Source: Plasmodium malariae (taxonomy: Eukaryota; Apicomplexa; Aconoidasida; Haemosporida; Plasmodiidae). From it: a DNA stretch of 64,000 bases. The position numbers and the translations under genes are program-made. The notes below the pieces were generated by a model. The model searched no databases and had not been told where the DNA came from. It saw nothing but the letters and a program-made list of their open reading frames with translations. Shown here in pieces: positions 34,301 to 48,985 of this stretch. The DNA is taken from assembly GCF_900090045.1 (NCBI RefSeq), contig NC_041780.1, positions 142,501 through 206,500 of the forward strand, written 5' to 3'. Within the stretch, counting starts at the first letter, position 1. Each line of letters opens with the position of its first letter.

Positions 34301-37300
34301 TCTTAAAACCTCTGGTAGTAACAAATGGGATGACTGCATTTTCCCTATACTCATTTGTCAGTTCCTCTAGACAGAATACTCTTTTACCATTTTCAATTTT
34401 TGTTAACACATTTATCTTTCTATTATTATTTAAGATAATATTATTGTGCTCTTTCACTATATTAACATTACATGAGAAGACATAAACTTCGTTTTTTTCA
34501 AAAATTAAAAAGCACTTAATAATCTTTGGCTTAGATACATCAGCCCATCCAAATATCTCTTTTTCGAAAGGTTTAAGCAAATTAACAATTTTCTTTTTTG
34601 TTTTTCTTTGGTAAAATATTAGATAATAATTTGTTTTGTTGTAAATTATAGTATCAGGGTTATTCTCAATAGAAATATTTATTTCTACATTGGTGTCTTT
34701 GTTAAGTGCAATATTTATTTCAGTGATAACACTCTCTTCTTTGTATTCGTAATGATACGGATGGTCGTTTTCTCTCCTATGTTGAACTGTGTACTCCTTT
34801 TCTCTTCTTTCATTATAGTTTACCATCATATTGTTTTTTTTATGTATCTGGGTTTGATGTAAGCCACCTTTTCTCATCGGTATGACGATATTGCAGTGCG
34901 AAGAAATGACTTCTCCAACTGATGGCGATGCATCTCCTGGTGCAACCCCATTATTATTGTTAGTACAGCTTTGTTCCCCTTTGTATTTCCCCTCATCCGC
35001 ATAGCTGTTCAAGTTTGCCCCCTCCTCAGCATTCACATCAATGACAAAATTTTCACATGACTCTGAACTTCTTTTAGATCCCACATCATCCTCATTATCT
35101 TGGCGGTCGACTAACAAGATGGTATCATCATTATTTATGTTACTCCTCTCATCAGCCAAATTCATTCCATCTACTAATATGGTTTGGTTATTATCCTGAA
35201 GACATATATCTGCACCCCTTACATCTGCGTTCCTTACATCTGCGTTCCTTACATCTGCGTTCCTCACATCTGCGTTCCTCACATCTGTGCTTCTAACAGT
35301 ACGAATAGGCACAGGGATGACGACATTTTGATTTTTCCTCTCCTCATACTTTCTTCTAACCCTACATACAGTTTTGTGATAAATTTTAAAATTACCAATT
35401 TTTTCTATTTCTACTGGGCTAGTATAGAACAGGTTAAAGAGCTCTTCTTTCTTTTTCGACAAACTGTCTGACTTCTCTCCATTTATTATTGATGTATTTC
35501 TCGACTTAATTATTTTCTTTTTTAAGTAATGACTAAACATATTTGTTACTTCATCCTGGGTATTTATAAATTCATAGCTTTCTCTATTTCTGATGAAATG
35601 CTCATCTCTTAGATAAGAATTAATATTCGTGTAAGAAAATTTTAAGTAACACTTATTTGTATTTTTAGGATGATAATAAAATGATTCGTATGGTTTTATT
35701 TCTACTATGTTATATCCCCTCTTTTCAAACGTCTTGCCCTTTTCAAGCTTCTCATCCTTTTCAAGCTTCTCACCCTTTTCAAGCTTCTCACCCTTTTCAA
35801 GCTTCTCACCCTTTTCAAGCTTCTCATCCTTTTCAAGCTTCTCACCCTTTTTGTCTTCTTCCTTACCTTTTCCGTTCTCTTTCACACTGAGTGGTTCGTT
35901 GTTTTCCCCTTTTTCCAGGAATCCCTTTTTCGTTTCCTGATTGTCGTCTTTTTTGTCCACTACCCCTGACCTGCTTATCTCTCCCCTCCTCATACAGCCT
36001 CTCATATTATGACCGTCTGGATAACCCTGTTCCGTTTTCCCCCCCTTACTGCTCATTCCACATCCATATGTATCACCATTGTCGCTGAAGTCACTAGTAA
36101 CAATGTTGATCTTTTCCGTCGGTTTGTCATTCGATCTCATATCCTTTTTGTGTAAATTTTCCAGTGAAAAGGAGTAATCATTAGAGAAACATTTTTTGTC
36201 TTTTTTCGTTATTTTGAATTCTTTACTAACTTCCTGTACATATAAGATTCTGTTTGTATTATTTACAATGGTATATCTGTTGTTCAGAGTGATCGTTTTG
36301 GTATTATAAATATTTCCATTTAAGATAATACTCATAGAGAGAAAGATGTTTTCCTTTTTATTTTTACTTGTAAGAATAATTTTCTTATTTAAACAAACTT
36401 CATTAATTTTTATTTTTTTTGATATAAATACTTTATTATTACATGTTATTTCAAATATGATTTTACTATTTTCTATATCCCCAAAAAACATACTGGACTG
36501 TTTACTTATTTTCTGAGTATTTCCATTGGACTTCACTATTAAATCTTTGTCTAAATTATTTTGAAAAAAAAAGGAAGAATAAATTAACAGCTGCAAAACA
36601 TTACTATCAATCATATGCTTAAAATTATTTTCATAATTTACATTTAGAACATCTGTTTTTTTCCTGAACGTTAAATTTAAATAAAAAAAATTGGGAATTT
36701 CTTTACATAGCTGTTCATAATTTTTTGATTCTAAATATACATATTTTTTATTATTATTTGTATACTTCTTTTTGTTTCCTCTATTACTCATCCTTAACAA
36801 ATAACTAAACTTAAATTTTTTTTTTTTATATATAATATTATTTTCATTGTCATTAATATACCCTATGTGCATTTTTATTTTTATGCTCTTGTCATGGGCA
36901 CTCGTTAACTGTTGTAGTTGAATTTTTTTTGAAAAGAAATTAAATACATAATTCTTATTATTAAAAACGTAAAAAAGTTTTATATAATCTGGTATTATAT
37001 CTAAATATTTAATAGATTTAGGTAATACTACTTCTCTTTTTATTCTCTTTATTTTCTTCTGCATGTTATTTAAGTAATATTTTTGGCAATATCCTATTTT
37101 TATCTCTTCGTACATAAAATTATGAATTTCAAAAATGTAGTCTATAAATATGCCAAAGGAGTATATCTTATTCACTTCTAAATTTTTCTGCTCACAGATT
37201 ATTGTGTTGCTGTAGTTACTTTGCTTTTTCGCAGTGAAAATAAGCTTGTTCTTATTCTTCTTCACCTCTTCGTCCTCCACACCGCTCAAACTTATTACGC

Positions 37301-40300
37301 TGTTACCCAAGTTAGCGGTATTAACCAAGTTAGCACTGTTTGTCATGTTTGCGGCATTAGTCTTTTTTTCCATGCTTGTCACGTTTGCGGCATTCCTAGC
37401 GATACTGCTTCTTATATTTCTTGTGGTGCTCCTCACGTGTGAACTATTTGCAAGACTGGCTAAGCTAATCTTGTTCCTTCCCCTGTCATTGAAGTTGTAC
37501 GCGGCAAGTACAAGCTCTCTACTGCGTATGCTCTTTTTACCTCTGCTTCTCCTTTTCCCTATGTCGCACTTTATCATACTGCTTAACGTCGATCTCCTCT
37601 TGTTGCGGTACAGTTTGCTCAGGTATCTTTCATTCACCTTGTACCTATCCACCTTCAGCAAGACTTCATTAAAATTGCCGCTGCTACAGCGATCATTGCA
37701 ATGGTCAACGCTGTTACCATTCTCGTCATCGTTCCTGTTGTTGTAATTACTGGTGGTATAATGTACATAACTGTTCAAGAGCTTGGACAAATTTCCGTCC
37801 TCGCTGTTTGGACCCCCTTCAAAGGGTTTCAGATCACCGCAGTTATTGTTACTATCATTTTTGTTGGTACTACAGCAAGCTTTAATATTGCCTCTAACAG
37901 TGTCAACACTGTAATTGGAAGAAGGCTCTATCTTTGCCTCTAACCCTCTGGGCAAGTGCTCCGCCCTCTTGTGCTTCCCATACTTGTTACCCTTGTCATA
38001 ACAAATAACCTTCATCGTTTTCAACTTCAGCGTCTGTGAATAAATCTTATATTTTAAGAAATCAAAAGAATGCCTACAAATAATTTCTTTTATACTTGAG
38101 TTACTCAACAATTTCCTTGCACCACTTTTTATTAAAAAATTAAAAACATCAAAATAGGATTTTCTGTTCTTTTCAAATATATGCATATAATAATCAAAAA
38201 ATTCTTTTTTGACAATATATATATAATTAAAGTTTTTATTATTTTTACTCTGAATTTTTTCATTGATATATTTTTCTAATTTTTTTAAAATCTTCTTCAT
38301 TTTTGCTTTATTGATTTCTTTGAATTTGTTTAAATTAACTGAATGGATTAGCTGTTCATAAGTGAATGAGTTTTTTCCCTTGAAATTTGAATATTTCGAC
38401 ACATTCATGTAGCTATTTCCAGAATTGATCTCATACTGTTTTAACTTTATATTATTAGATGAGATGCTCTGAAAATTGTCCAAATGAGTATTATTACATT
38501 GGTTGCTACTACCATGTATAGTGCTAACAGGATCTATATGTCTGCCATTCGTCTTAATATAATTTGCATGCACATGGTGATCATAATAAATTAAACTTTC
38601 GCTGTTGTGTTTCTTCCTTCTTTTACTTCGAAAACTTAGTTCATTATTCCCTGAAAAGTTGTCAATACCATTGTATTTATTTTGCGTGTTCATATTATCT
38701 GGGTATACATACTCCTTATGGTTCTCCTCCCTTTGATTGTTCTTCTCTGTCTCTTTCCTTTTCTTTCCTATGCTGTAACTATCATTACGACTTGGTGAAT
38801 GTCTACTACTGTCAAGGATTTCCTCTGAACTGTTTTTTCTCTTCAAATAATCATACAAAATTATAATAGGAACAAATGAAATAAGTGGAAGATAAAATTT
38901 TTCCCTCGATTTTATAGTTGTAACACCGGTACTCAAACTGAATGTTTTTATAAAATCAGCGCTTTCAATCTCATGTTGATGATGGACATTACGTTGCTCA
39001 GTAAATAAAAGAAAATAATAAAGTACAGGATGAAATAATAAAACAAAATTACTATTAGTAGTATTGTTAATAAATAAGTTTGATGAAAAATATATAGACA
39101 CAACTCCCTTTTCATCAATATTCGTCTGAATGTATAACTTGATAAAGGTTTTGAATGTTTTGTTTCGAACTGAATGTTCATTGTACATATCACAATTAAG
39201 ATCATATTTTTTTATGGTAATTTTTTTTTTCTCATTTTTTTTCTTAAGTTCATATATAATTGGTAGGAATCTAATATCACAAGTATTCTTATTCCTTTCA
39301 ATGTCTACTATTTCAAATATATAATTAAAAATTTTAATGATAACTACCAGTTCGCATACTTCTCCATTTTCGTCATTAAGTAACCCTCCATGTTCATTAT
39401 TATGTAACTCATAAAAAAAATATTTGTTTTTATTTTTATTATTATTTGAACTATTGTTCTGTATTTTATTTCGTAGCGATTGTTTAAATCTAACGTTAAT
39501 TGAAATACCCGTGTAATTATATATTTTAGACGTTATGACGTGGGACAGGGTAAGTTTCTCCCCTTTTCCTTTGCCCCTGTTTATGCTTACGTTCCATTTT
39601 TTTTTTTTATCCATTTCGCGTATTTCATTCATTTCACTCATTTCACCCATTACGCCCATTTCACTCATTTCACCCATTTCACCCATTTCACCCACTTCAC
39701 CCATTTCACCCACTTCACCCATTTCACCCACTTCTCCCATTTGATCTTTTTTCCTTTTTACGATTATCATATTATTTAACGTGAACGTGTTGTGTCTGCT
39801 CATATGTGCATGCTTCACAAAACCAGATGAAGGGGTAACCAACGGCATGGTACCATCAACTAAAGATTTTATAAGATCAATGATTATATTCTTACTCTTG
39901 TTCGTATATAAAATATTTATATATGATGTTTCTAATTTAAAATTTAAAAAATTCATTTTCTTTTTACAATTTTCAAAGGTTAAAAATAACTCCATTTTTT
40001 CCAACAAACTTTCATATACAATATTGTAACTATCATACACATCCATACTCAAATGAAAATTTAAAAAATTATAAATATTTATATCTTTTTCAAGAAACAA
40101 CTTCAAGTTATATAGACTGACTACTATTAAAGGCATATTTCGATTACTATTTCCATCGTAAAAATTTAATCGAATATCATCAAGGAAATACTCAAATAGT
40201 AAGTCGTCCATCTGGTTGTACATGTAATACAGCAAGTCCATTATTGCTCCCTTGCCGTTGTTGCTATCTGCGAGGTTTCCATTTGTAATTACATTGCTAT

Positions 40301-41499
40301 GGATGCGGTCATTTGCATGTACATTTCCACTAATCACACCAATACCACCATCACTGATATTTCTAGCATTAGGACAACCTCCACCTTTCACATCCACGCT
40401 ACTACAACAGCTCAAAAAGTAGGAAAAAGTATTATAAGATATAATAATATTTTTCAAAATTTCATTCGAAAAATTTAAAATTATATGGTCATTGTAAAAA
40501 CTAATAATATCTCTTGATTCATCAGACTTTTTCATACTTTTCCTATTCGAAACAGCTGAAAAATATGTATTTAACGACGTACATCTATGTTCAAGGTTTA
40601 GTACCCCGTTCATATTTCCACAGCTAATATTATTATTTCCTTCATTTTCCTCATTTTCACAATTTACTTTTCTTTTTATGTATATTTGAAACCTTAAATC
40701 ATTTAAAATCGTCTCGTTATTCTTCTCCTTATCATTAAACGTTAGAACACATATACTGCAATTTTTATTCACTTTGTGTTTGTAAATGTTTATCGAAGGC
40801 ATCATGAGTTTGCTCCCCAAATTTCGCACCTGTATTGATTTTACGTTTTCTGATTTCTCTGCTGATTGGGAGGGGGGAAAAAAACAAAAACAGCATTAGA
40901 CGTATATATAATTACACGTTAAGCAGTTAAATGTGCACACTTATACATCATGCATACACAGTAACACATCGTCCATACACAAGAACAAATCAAGAATGCA
41001 CACATGAGCCGAAAACAAAAGAGGCCATGTTTTCCTACCGTTCTGTGATCTATACGAACAGGAATAATGAAACTCCAAAACGGGCAAAAGTGATAGGTAC
41101 GAATTGTTTTTTAGGTTGTCATAATAGGTATACTGAGAGATAGAAAGGCTGTATATTGGGACACACACTCTATTATTTTGTAAAAAGATATTATAATTAT
41201 ATTTGACAGTTACCTCATCCAGTTTAGTATTCTCATTCGAGGTATTATTACTAGAAGAAGTAAAATCTGATAAATCTCTAATTTTTTGAAATTTTCTATT
41301 TATTTTATTAAACCACGTAATTAAATTTATAAAATATAAATAATCTATAATGAATTCTGTATTAATTAAATGGAACTCTATATTTTTAATATTTTCATTT
41401 TTTTTTGTTTTAACTCGTGTTTCTTCCTCTTCGTCGTCCTCCTCTTCATTATCATCATCTTCTTCTTCTTCCACTTCGATATTATTACTATTACTAATG

Positions 41500-41533
<34 letters not shown>

Positions 41534-44500
41534 TACTAATGGTGTTATTATTATTATTATTATTATTACTATTACTAATGGTGTTATTATTATTATTATT
41601 ATTACTATTACTAATGGTGTTATTATTATTTATATTATTATTTATATTATTATCACTGTTAATATTACCATCACCCTGCCGATGCTCCTCTCCATTACAA
41701 ATCTCGTCATACTCCTTATTTTTGCTGCGTATCATTAACGTCGTTGAAGCACTGTTCTTAAAAACATATGTCGAGTTGCACTCACTACTTCTCATCGCAT
41801 CACTACTTCTCATCGCATACAGACTATGTGTTGTACTCAAATTTGGAGCATTACTAAGGATGACATTAACATGTTTCAGTTTCTTGACATCCTTAACCTT
41901 AATTTCGAATTCTGTGCGCCTTTTATTTCTTGTAACCGATTCTTTTACTTCATTTCGCGCAACTTGAGTGTTGGCAGCAGTAATGCCTACAGTAGAACTA
42001 TCAATAGCAGCAATGCCAACAGCCGTAGTTGTAGTCATTGTGCCATTGGCACTACCTCTATCATTCTTCTCTTGTTTGTCGTCCAAATCGTGGCCGTGAC
42101 TAGCTCCTTGAAGATCATTTTCACGCATACATACATTCATCAAACTGTTCGTACCTCCACTTTTACTTGGATCTCCCCCACCTACTATTTCATCCATATC
42201 CTCGAAGCAACTCCTATATCGATCATTTCTGCAGTCACGTAGGTTCTCTTTATCTTTGTTATTATCATTATAAAGACTATCCTTATTTGTAATTTCTTCT
42301 TCATCATTAGCAATGTATTCGCTCTTTAACTCTAAATGAACATCCTTTTGAATATTTGCAGAAGGTACCTCTACAGTGCTCACTTGGGCATACTTGTCAT
42401 CTTCCACACAACAAGTTTTCCCCTCTGTACTGTCATTCAACTTAACAATTAAACTTTCTTGTGCTCCCTCCTTTTCGGCAACCACCTCAACAGACTGATC
42501 GCCCCCCTTATTATCATTCTTGACATTACCATTCTCCGCATTAAAAGTAAAATAATCAATGTTCAAATTTTTGTAATAACTCGTATTCAAAAAATCAATG
42601 TTTGTACTGTTCTTCTTATTACATTTATTTATCTTCATCCTTTTTCTGGGTTCAACTGCTTTTTCCGAGTAAAGATTATACAACGTTTCATAGTCATTTG
42701 TTGTAAACTGTCTAACGTGTCTTAATTCTTCGTTTTCTTGCTTTTTATTTGAAAAATAATTTTTCTCTTTTAATGCTTGATTATCTATGTTACGTTTGTT
42801 TTTACAATTTGTACGAGTAGTATTCGGTAGACTGTTTCTTGATGAGTATGAAAAAATGAAGCATCCATTATGTACTAGTTTAAATATTGTATTATAAAAA
42901 TAAATTCCATTATTTATACTCATCCTTTTTTTCTTATCAATTTGTTTTGACATCTTTTTATTTATCTTATTTGATAACGTTTTACTCTCCATGAGCGAGA
43001 CAAAGCCATTACCAATGCCATTGCCATAACCATTGTCATAACTATTACTACAATTATTATGACTACTATTACTATTATGATTATTATTGCTAATGATGTT
43101 ATTGTCCTCATTTAATAAACAATTAAGAACGCTAAACTTTTTCATGTTAAAAAGGAATGTTAAAGTGTTTCCATCATTATATATGTACAGTAAAATGTCC
43201 GCAAGATGTGCTGAAACCATGCGTTTATTTTTTTTATAATTATTCAAATGCACTTTTATCTTGTTTACAAAACATATTATTTCTTGCTTTACTCCATTAC
43301 ATGACTCACTATTATTACTATTACTGTTCTTATTACATGCTCTTACGTTATGTTGCTCTTCTCTTTTTTCATACGAATAGTAGTTCACCATGCTTTCTGT
43401 GCATTCCCTCTTTTTTTCTCCTTCCGTCTTTGGAAGATCTGTCTTTACATTTTCACCCTTTCCACTTCCATCCTTTCCATTTCCATCCTTTCCACTTCCA
43501 TCCTTTCCACTTCCATCCTTTCCATTTCCATCCTTTCCACTTCCATCCTTTCCACTTCCATCCTTTCCACTTCCATCCTTTCCACTTCCATCCTTTCCAC
43601 TGTCAACTTCTACATTCTCCAACCCTACACTCCCCACATCAATAACAGACTGGAATTTTTCATGAAATACACCAACATCTTTGTCTTCCTGGCTGAGTGC
43701 CAACGTGCATTTATTTTTCATCGTACTTTCAAAACAAGTATCACTTTCTCCCTTCTCGTTATACTTATGAACAAAGCTGTTTTGTCGTTCATTACAATTA
43801 TTGGGATGATTGCCACTGTCACGTTGATTAACACTATTATGATGATTTCTACTATTACATTCATTACCACTATTATTATGATGATTGCCATTATTACAAG
43901 CTTCTCCACCCTGAGGGGTCCACTTTTCATTTTTATTATTTGTAACTGCATTATCTAACAGTATTTGTAACGTGTTATAACTACGTATATCAATAGTATT
44001 TAAGTTCAGATAGTTCGATGCTTCCTTGTTTTCAAACTTTTCAAAGATGTTATCTATATAATTTTTATAATGGTAATAAAAATAAATCAATTTAAAAATT
44101 ATTTTATCATCTATGTTAAAACTTAAATAATGTTTATAATTACTATAAGCAAAAGTTAACTTCTTATCATTTCCATCTTTAAAGTTGTATGTTATTTCAT
44201 CTATATACAGTTTTTGTGGTTTTAATATATATTTTTTATTTGCTTCGTTTCTTTGTAATAGTATTGTTTGAATTTTTTCATTGTTATAACTCTTAAGAAT
44301 AAAAACAGAAAATTCAAAACTTATCCTTTTCTGTTCAATTGTACTTATGGGACTTTCCTCCCCCCCAGTCTCTCTCTGATTTACTTCTTTTTTATTATTC
44401 ACATTCTCATTCATGTGTTCTTCTATATTCATGGTACTGTTGGACTCTATATTTTCCATGCCCACCTCGTTCTTTTCACTACCAAAATTGTACCTCTCAC

Positions 44501-47500
44501 CGCGGACTTTGCCATTATTACTATTATTATAATTGTTATTACTATTATTACTGTTACTATTACTGCTACCACTACTACCACTACTACCACCATTGTCATG
44601 CCTCTTTTGAGGCCCCTTTGACTCGCAGCTATACAAAGCGCTGTACTTGCTACCGCTATTGAGATTATCGCCGATGTTATTGCCTGTATTGCAGTTACCA
44701 CTGATATTATTGCTTCTATTACAGTTACCGCTAATCTTGTTTCCATTAACCTTAATCCCACTAACCTTACTTCCGCTATCCTTTGCGATGGGGTTTCCCC
44801 TGGATAAGCCGTCCTCTCCGGTGGTGCTGAAGCTACAGTATGCATTGCCCATGTTTGCCCTTCTGACCGCCTCTATATCATCTAACTTGTTATGTTTCAA
44901 AAAATCTTCATAATATTTCCTATATTTCATTGTCACTTTGTTATCATCATACAAATTACTGTCAAGCTGTACATTAGTTCTAGAAGTATCAATATCATTC
45001 GTGTTGTTGCTTAAATTTAAGTTGTTCCCCTTCAGATCATTTCCTTCTTTCATACTTCCCCAACCTCCACTAATATCATCGGTGCCAAGTTGTGAATTAA
45101 CTAACACCTTTTCATTCATCTGATTAATATTTCGATTGTTACTTCCTCCATCATCATGACTATTACTTATTTTTTCATAACAATTGTTGTTATTTCTTCT
45201 TTCACTATGCTTGTCTGTACCACCTCTACTCCTTTTGCTTTCGCTAATTTCGTTGTCATAATACACAGATTCTACCTCGTTAGCCGATATGCTACAAGAC
45301 GAAGAGTCAAAGTCAATGGCAGAACAGCTTCCTTCATAGTCGAACTTTTCTTGTACATCTTCAGCCCCTTTATTCATTTGCTTATACTCAGTTATCATCA
45401 TCAATCTGTTAAGATGAGTTCTCAAATTAGTTTTTGTAAAAAAAAAAGAATTTAAAAAAAAATTTTTTAAACGTATTAGAAGAAAGTAATTTTTGTTAAT
45501 AATAATATTAACATATATATTGTTCATAAAATGTATATTCATATCTACAAAATTTTTTTCTGATGCTATGTATAATTCTTTGCAATACTTTTTCCCTAAT
45601 AAATAATAATAATAAAGACTCTTAAAACTTTTTATTTTCTTTTCTAAATCTATAGTTCTATAGTCATAATTTAAATTCAAAATATTATATATTTCTTTTA
45701 CACTTAGGGTAACTATTATGTTTTTATTACATTTTATATACATTTTACTTTGAGAAGTATCAAATATTTTATAAACAAATAGATAAAAGGAAGGCTCTCT
45801 AACCGAGTCGTTTGACGATAATGATGCTTCTTGTACATATGTATTCTTTCCTTGGTTGTTATTATTTAAATATATACTATCCGTTCTTTCATCCATGATA
45901 TTTTTTATTTTCTGCTTGTCTTTATTTTTCGTTTCACTTGTTTTTATATTATCGCTAGAGAGCGTGCTATTCGCTTCGTTCTTTGTAGGGACCACGCACT
46001 CGCTGCTTTGGAAGGAAGAAATATTAGCATCATTATTACCGATAGCACCTTTAGCAGCATCAACATCATTTGTTGTATTGGTATTGCTTGCCAGATTAAC
46101 ATCACTAAGCAAATTGACACTGTTCATTCTGTTTATACTACCAATTGCACTGTTACACAGGTTCATGTTGAACAAGTAGTTTTTGCTTTTTCTTTTTGTT
46201 TTTTTTAAACTCTCCCTATTTTTATCATCTTTTTTGCCTCTTTCTGATATGGTGTTACCTCTTATCAGTTCTAAGAGAGGATATTTCTTATCTTTATAAA
46301 TAAAAAAAAGGCTAACATCGTTTAGTAATACATGATAAGCAAAATCATTATTAATATATGCTTTAACTATATGTTCAAAATGATTTACATTTAGTTGAAG
46401 AATTTTATTAGTTTTTCCAAAACTGTATATATTTAAACAAGCTTCCTTAATAGTAATTTTAAGGCTACAATTAACTGATATGTCTTTGGTCCGTTTTGTA
46501 GATGAATTGGTAGTAGTAGAAGTAGCAGTAGTAAACTCTCCTCTTCCCTTTGTTGTTTTTTCTACTAGCTTCTTTAAACTTGAAATGATTTGGAAACTAT
46601 GTGTGTATTCAAATTTTTCAATAAAATCTTTATCGTATTTTTCTTTTTTTTTCTTTTTATATAATTCTCTTTTATATATTAATATATCCTTTATCTCAGG
46701 TATATTTAACCACTCTTCTAAACTAAGTCCATTAACACAACAGCTGTACACAACATAATAATTTATTATTTCAAAAATGTAATTTAGTTGTTTAAAGGAT
46801 AATCTAAAATTTAATTTATCTATCTGTAACTCAAAATTCATGTATTCATTTTCTCTTATATTTATATTCTCTTCCAAAACGTCAATTTTTTCAATGTGAC
46901 ACTCGTTTTTATCTCGAATTCGGTAGTACATACTTCTCTTACTTATTTTATTCCTCTTATTTCTTTCATTCATTTTGTTTCTTTTCTTGTTCATTTCGTC
47001 TTTTAATTGTTCATCATCTATAATTTCCGGCACTTTTTCACTATCCTGTGCTTTCGTAATGAAACCCTTTGGTATATCATTCTCAGCGTAGTACGGGTTA
47101 CTGTTTTCATCTTCCACATGGCCCATATCTGTGGGTCCACCCTTGCCACTGCCATTAGTACTTCCATCGATGTTGTTACTCCCACCGATGTTGTTACTCC
47201 CACCGATGTTGTTACTCCCACCGATGTTGTTACTTCCACCAATGTTGTTACTTCCACCAATGTTGTTACTTCCACCAATGTTGTTACTTCCACCGATGTT
47301 GTTGCTCCCACCGATGTTGTTGCTCCCTCCGACGTTATTACTCCCACCAATGCTGTTATTCCCACCAATGCTGTTATTCCCATCGACACTGTTACACCCA
47401 TCGACGCGGTTACACCCATCGACGCTGTTACTCCCGCCGATTTGAGTGCTCCCTCCTGCAGTGTTCTTAATTTTTTTTTGTTCTATTGCTTCTAATGCAG

Positions 47501-48947
47501 AGTTGTTGTCGCCCTTGCTCTTCAGTTCTGCATGCAACTCTTTATTCCTTTCTTGAATTTTTTCTTTTGTTATAAATATATTTTGAAAAATATTCTTATC
47601 TTGTTTGATTTGTTTACATTGAAAAAGGTATTTATGACAATGAGAGCAAGTTAAATCAAAGTAATTGTTTTTTTTAAAAATAAATTTTGCATTGTTGTAA
47701 ATATAATCCGTACAATTACTTATACAAAATTTAGTACTGAATATAATTCCAGGGATAGCTGAAATGATATATTTATTTTTATGTAAATCATTACAAACTT
47801 CTTTTATTTTATTGTACATTTCTTCTTCATTAATATTTTTTTTATTTTTTTTTTTTTTCCTTTTTTCCTTTTTTATTATTTTATTTATTGCATATTTAGC
47901 TTTATCATCTTCCATATAGAATATAATATCAACAAATGAAAACTCTTTGCATATCTTATTTCCAAAATTATGACTCTTAACGCTAGTAATATTTTTTACA
48001 AATAAACCTACAATATTTTTTTTCTTTTCTGAGCTCTCTAATATTATTTCCACATTTTCAATATCAATAGACATATTATTATACAGTTCATACAAAAGAT
48101 AATTTATTCCTTTATTTATTTTCTTATTTAAATCATTTTCATTATTATTAATATCTTCAATTTTTAAATTATTCTTTTTTGCTTCTTTTATTCCATTTAT
48201 TTCTTCATCTATATTGAAGTCATTGAAATTCTTTTCGTTCACAACTATAACAACATCGCTTATTTTTAACGTCGCTTTTTGAAATAGGTACAACAAGGGG
48301 ATCTAAAAAATGGTCAGTAAATACGAGGCATAAGAGCACGTAGATGAAGACGTTCAAGAGGAGATGAAAAAAAAAAATAATAATAATAATAATAATAAGG
48401 AAAAAATTTATATTACGAGATAAAACTAAACATATCTGCTGCAAGGCAGAGCATGAACGAAGTGGCTGCAGCCATGCAACAACGTAACATGGTAATGAGA
48501 AAGCGTAAGTATAGCTGAATAAGCAGTTTTGAAAAAAAATGTCTACGATGGTAGTATTGTTTCCAAGCGTGTATATATACATATACACACGTATATATAT
48601 ACACATGAATATATATACACATAAATATATATACACATTAATATATATACACATAATATATATACACATTAATATATATACACATGAATATATATACACA
48701 TAATATATACACATGAATATATATACACATTAATATATATACACATGAATATATATACACATAAATATATATACACATATATATACACATGAATATATAT
48801 ACACATAAATATATATACACATAAATATATATACACATGAATATATACACATAAATATATATACACATAATATATATACACATTAATATATATACACATT
48901 AATATATATACACATTAATATATATACACATAAATATATATATGTGT

Positions 48948-48985
<38 letters not shown>

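Noticed and set aside
41350..48000. Many plus-strand frames of 60-200 residues rich in Ile, Leu, Ser or Pro
   Set aside because: All lie opposite the repeat-rich coding strand of the VPS13-like gene and share its repeat periods.
48220..48899. Cys/Ile/Tyr-rich minus-strand frames (MCIYIYVYI type)
   Set aside because: They are readings of the TATACACA microsatellite within intron 1 of the VPS13-like gene.
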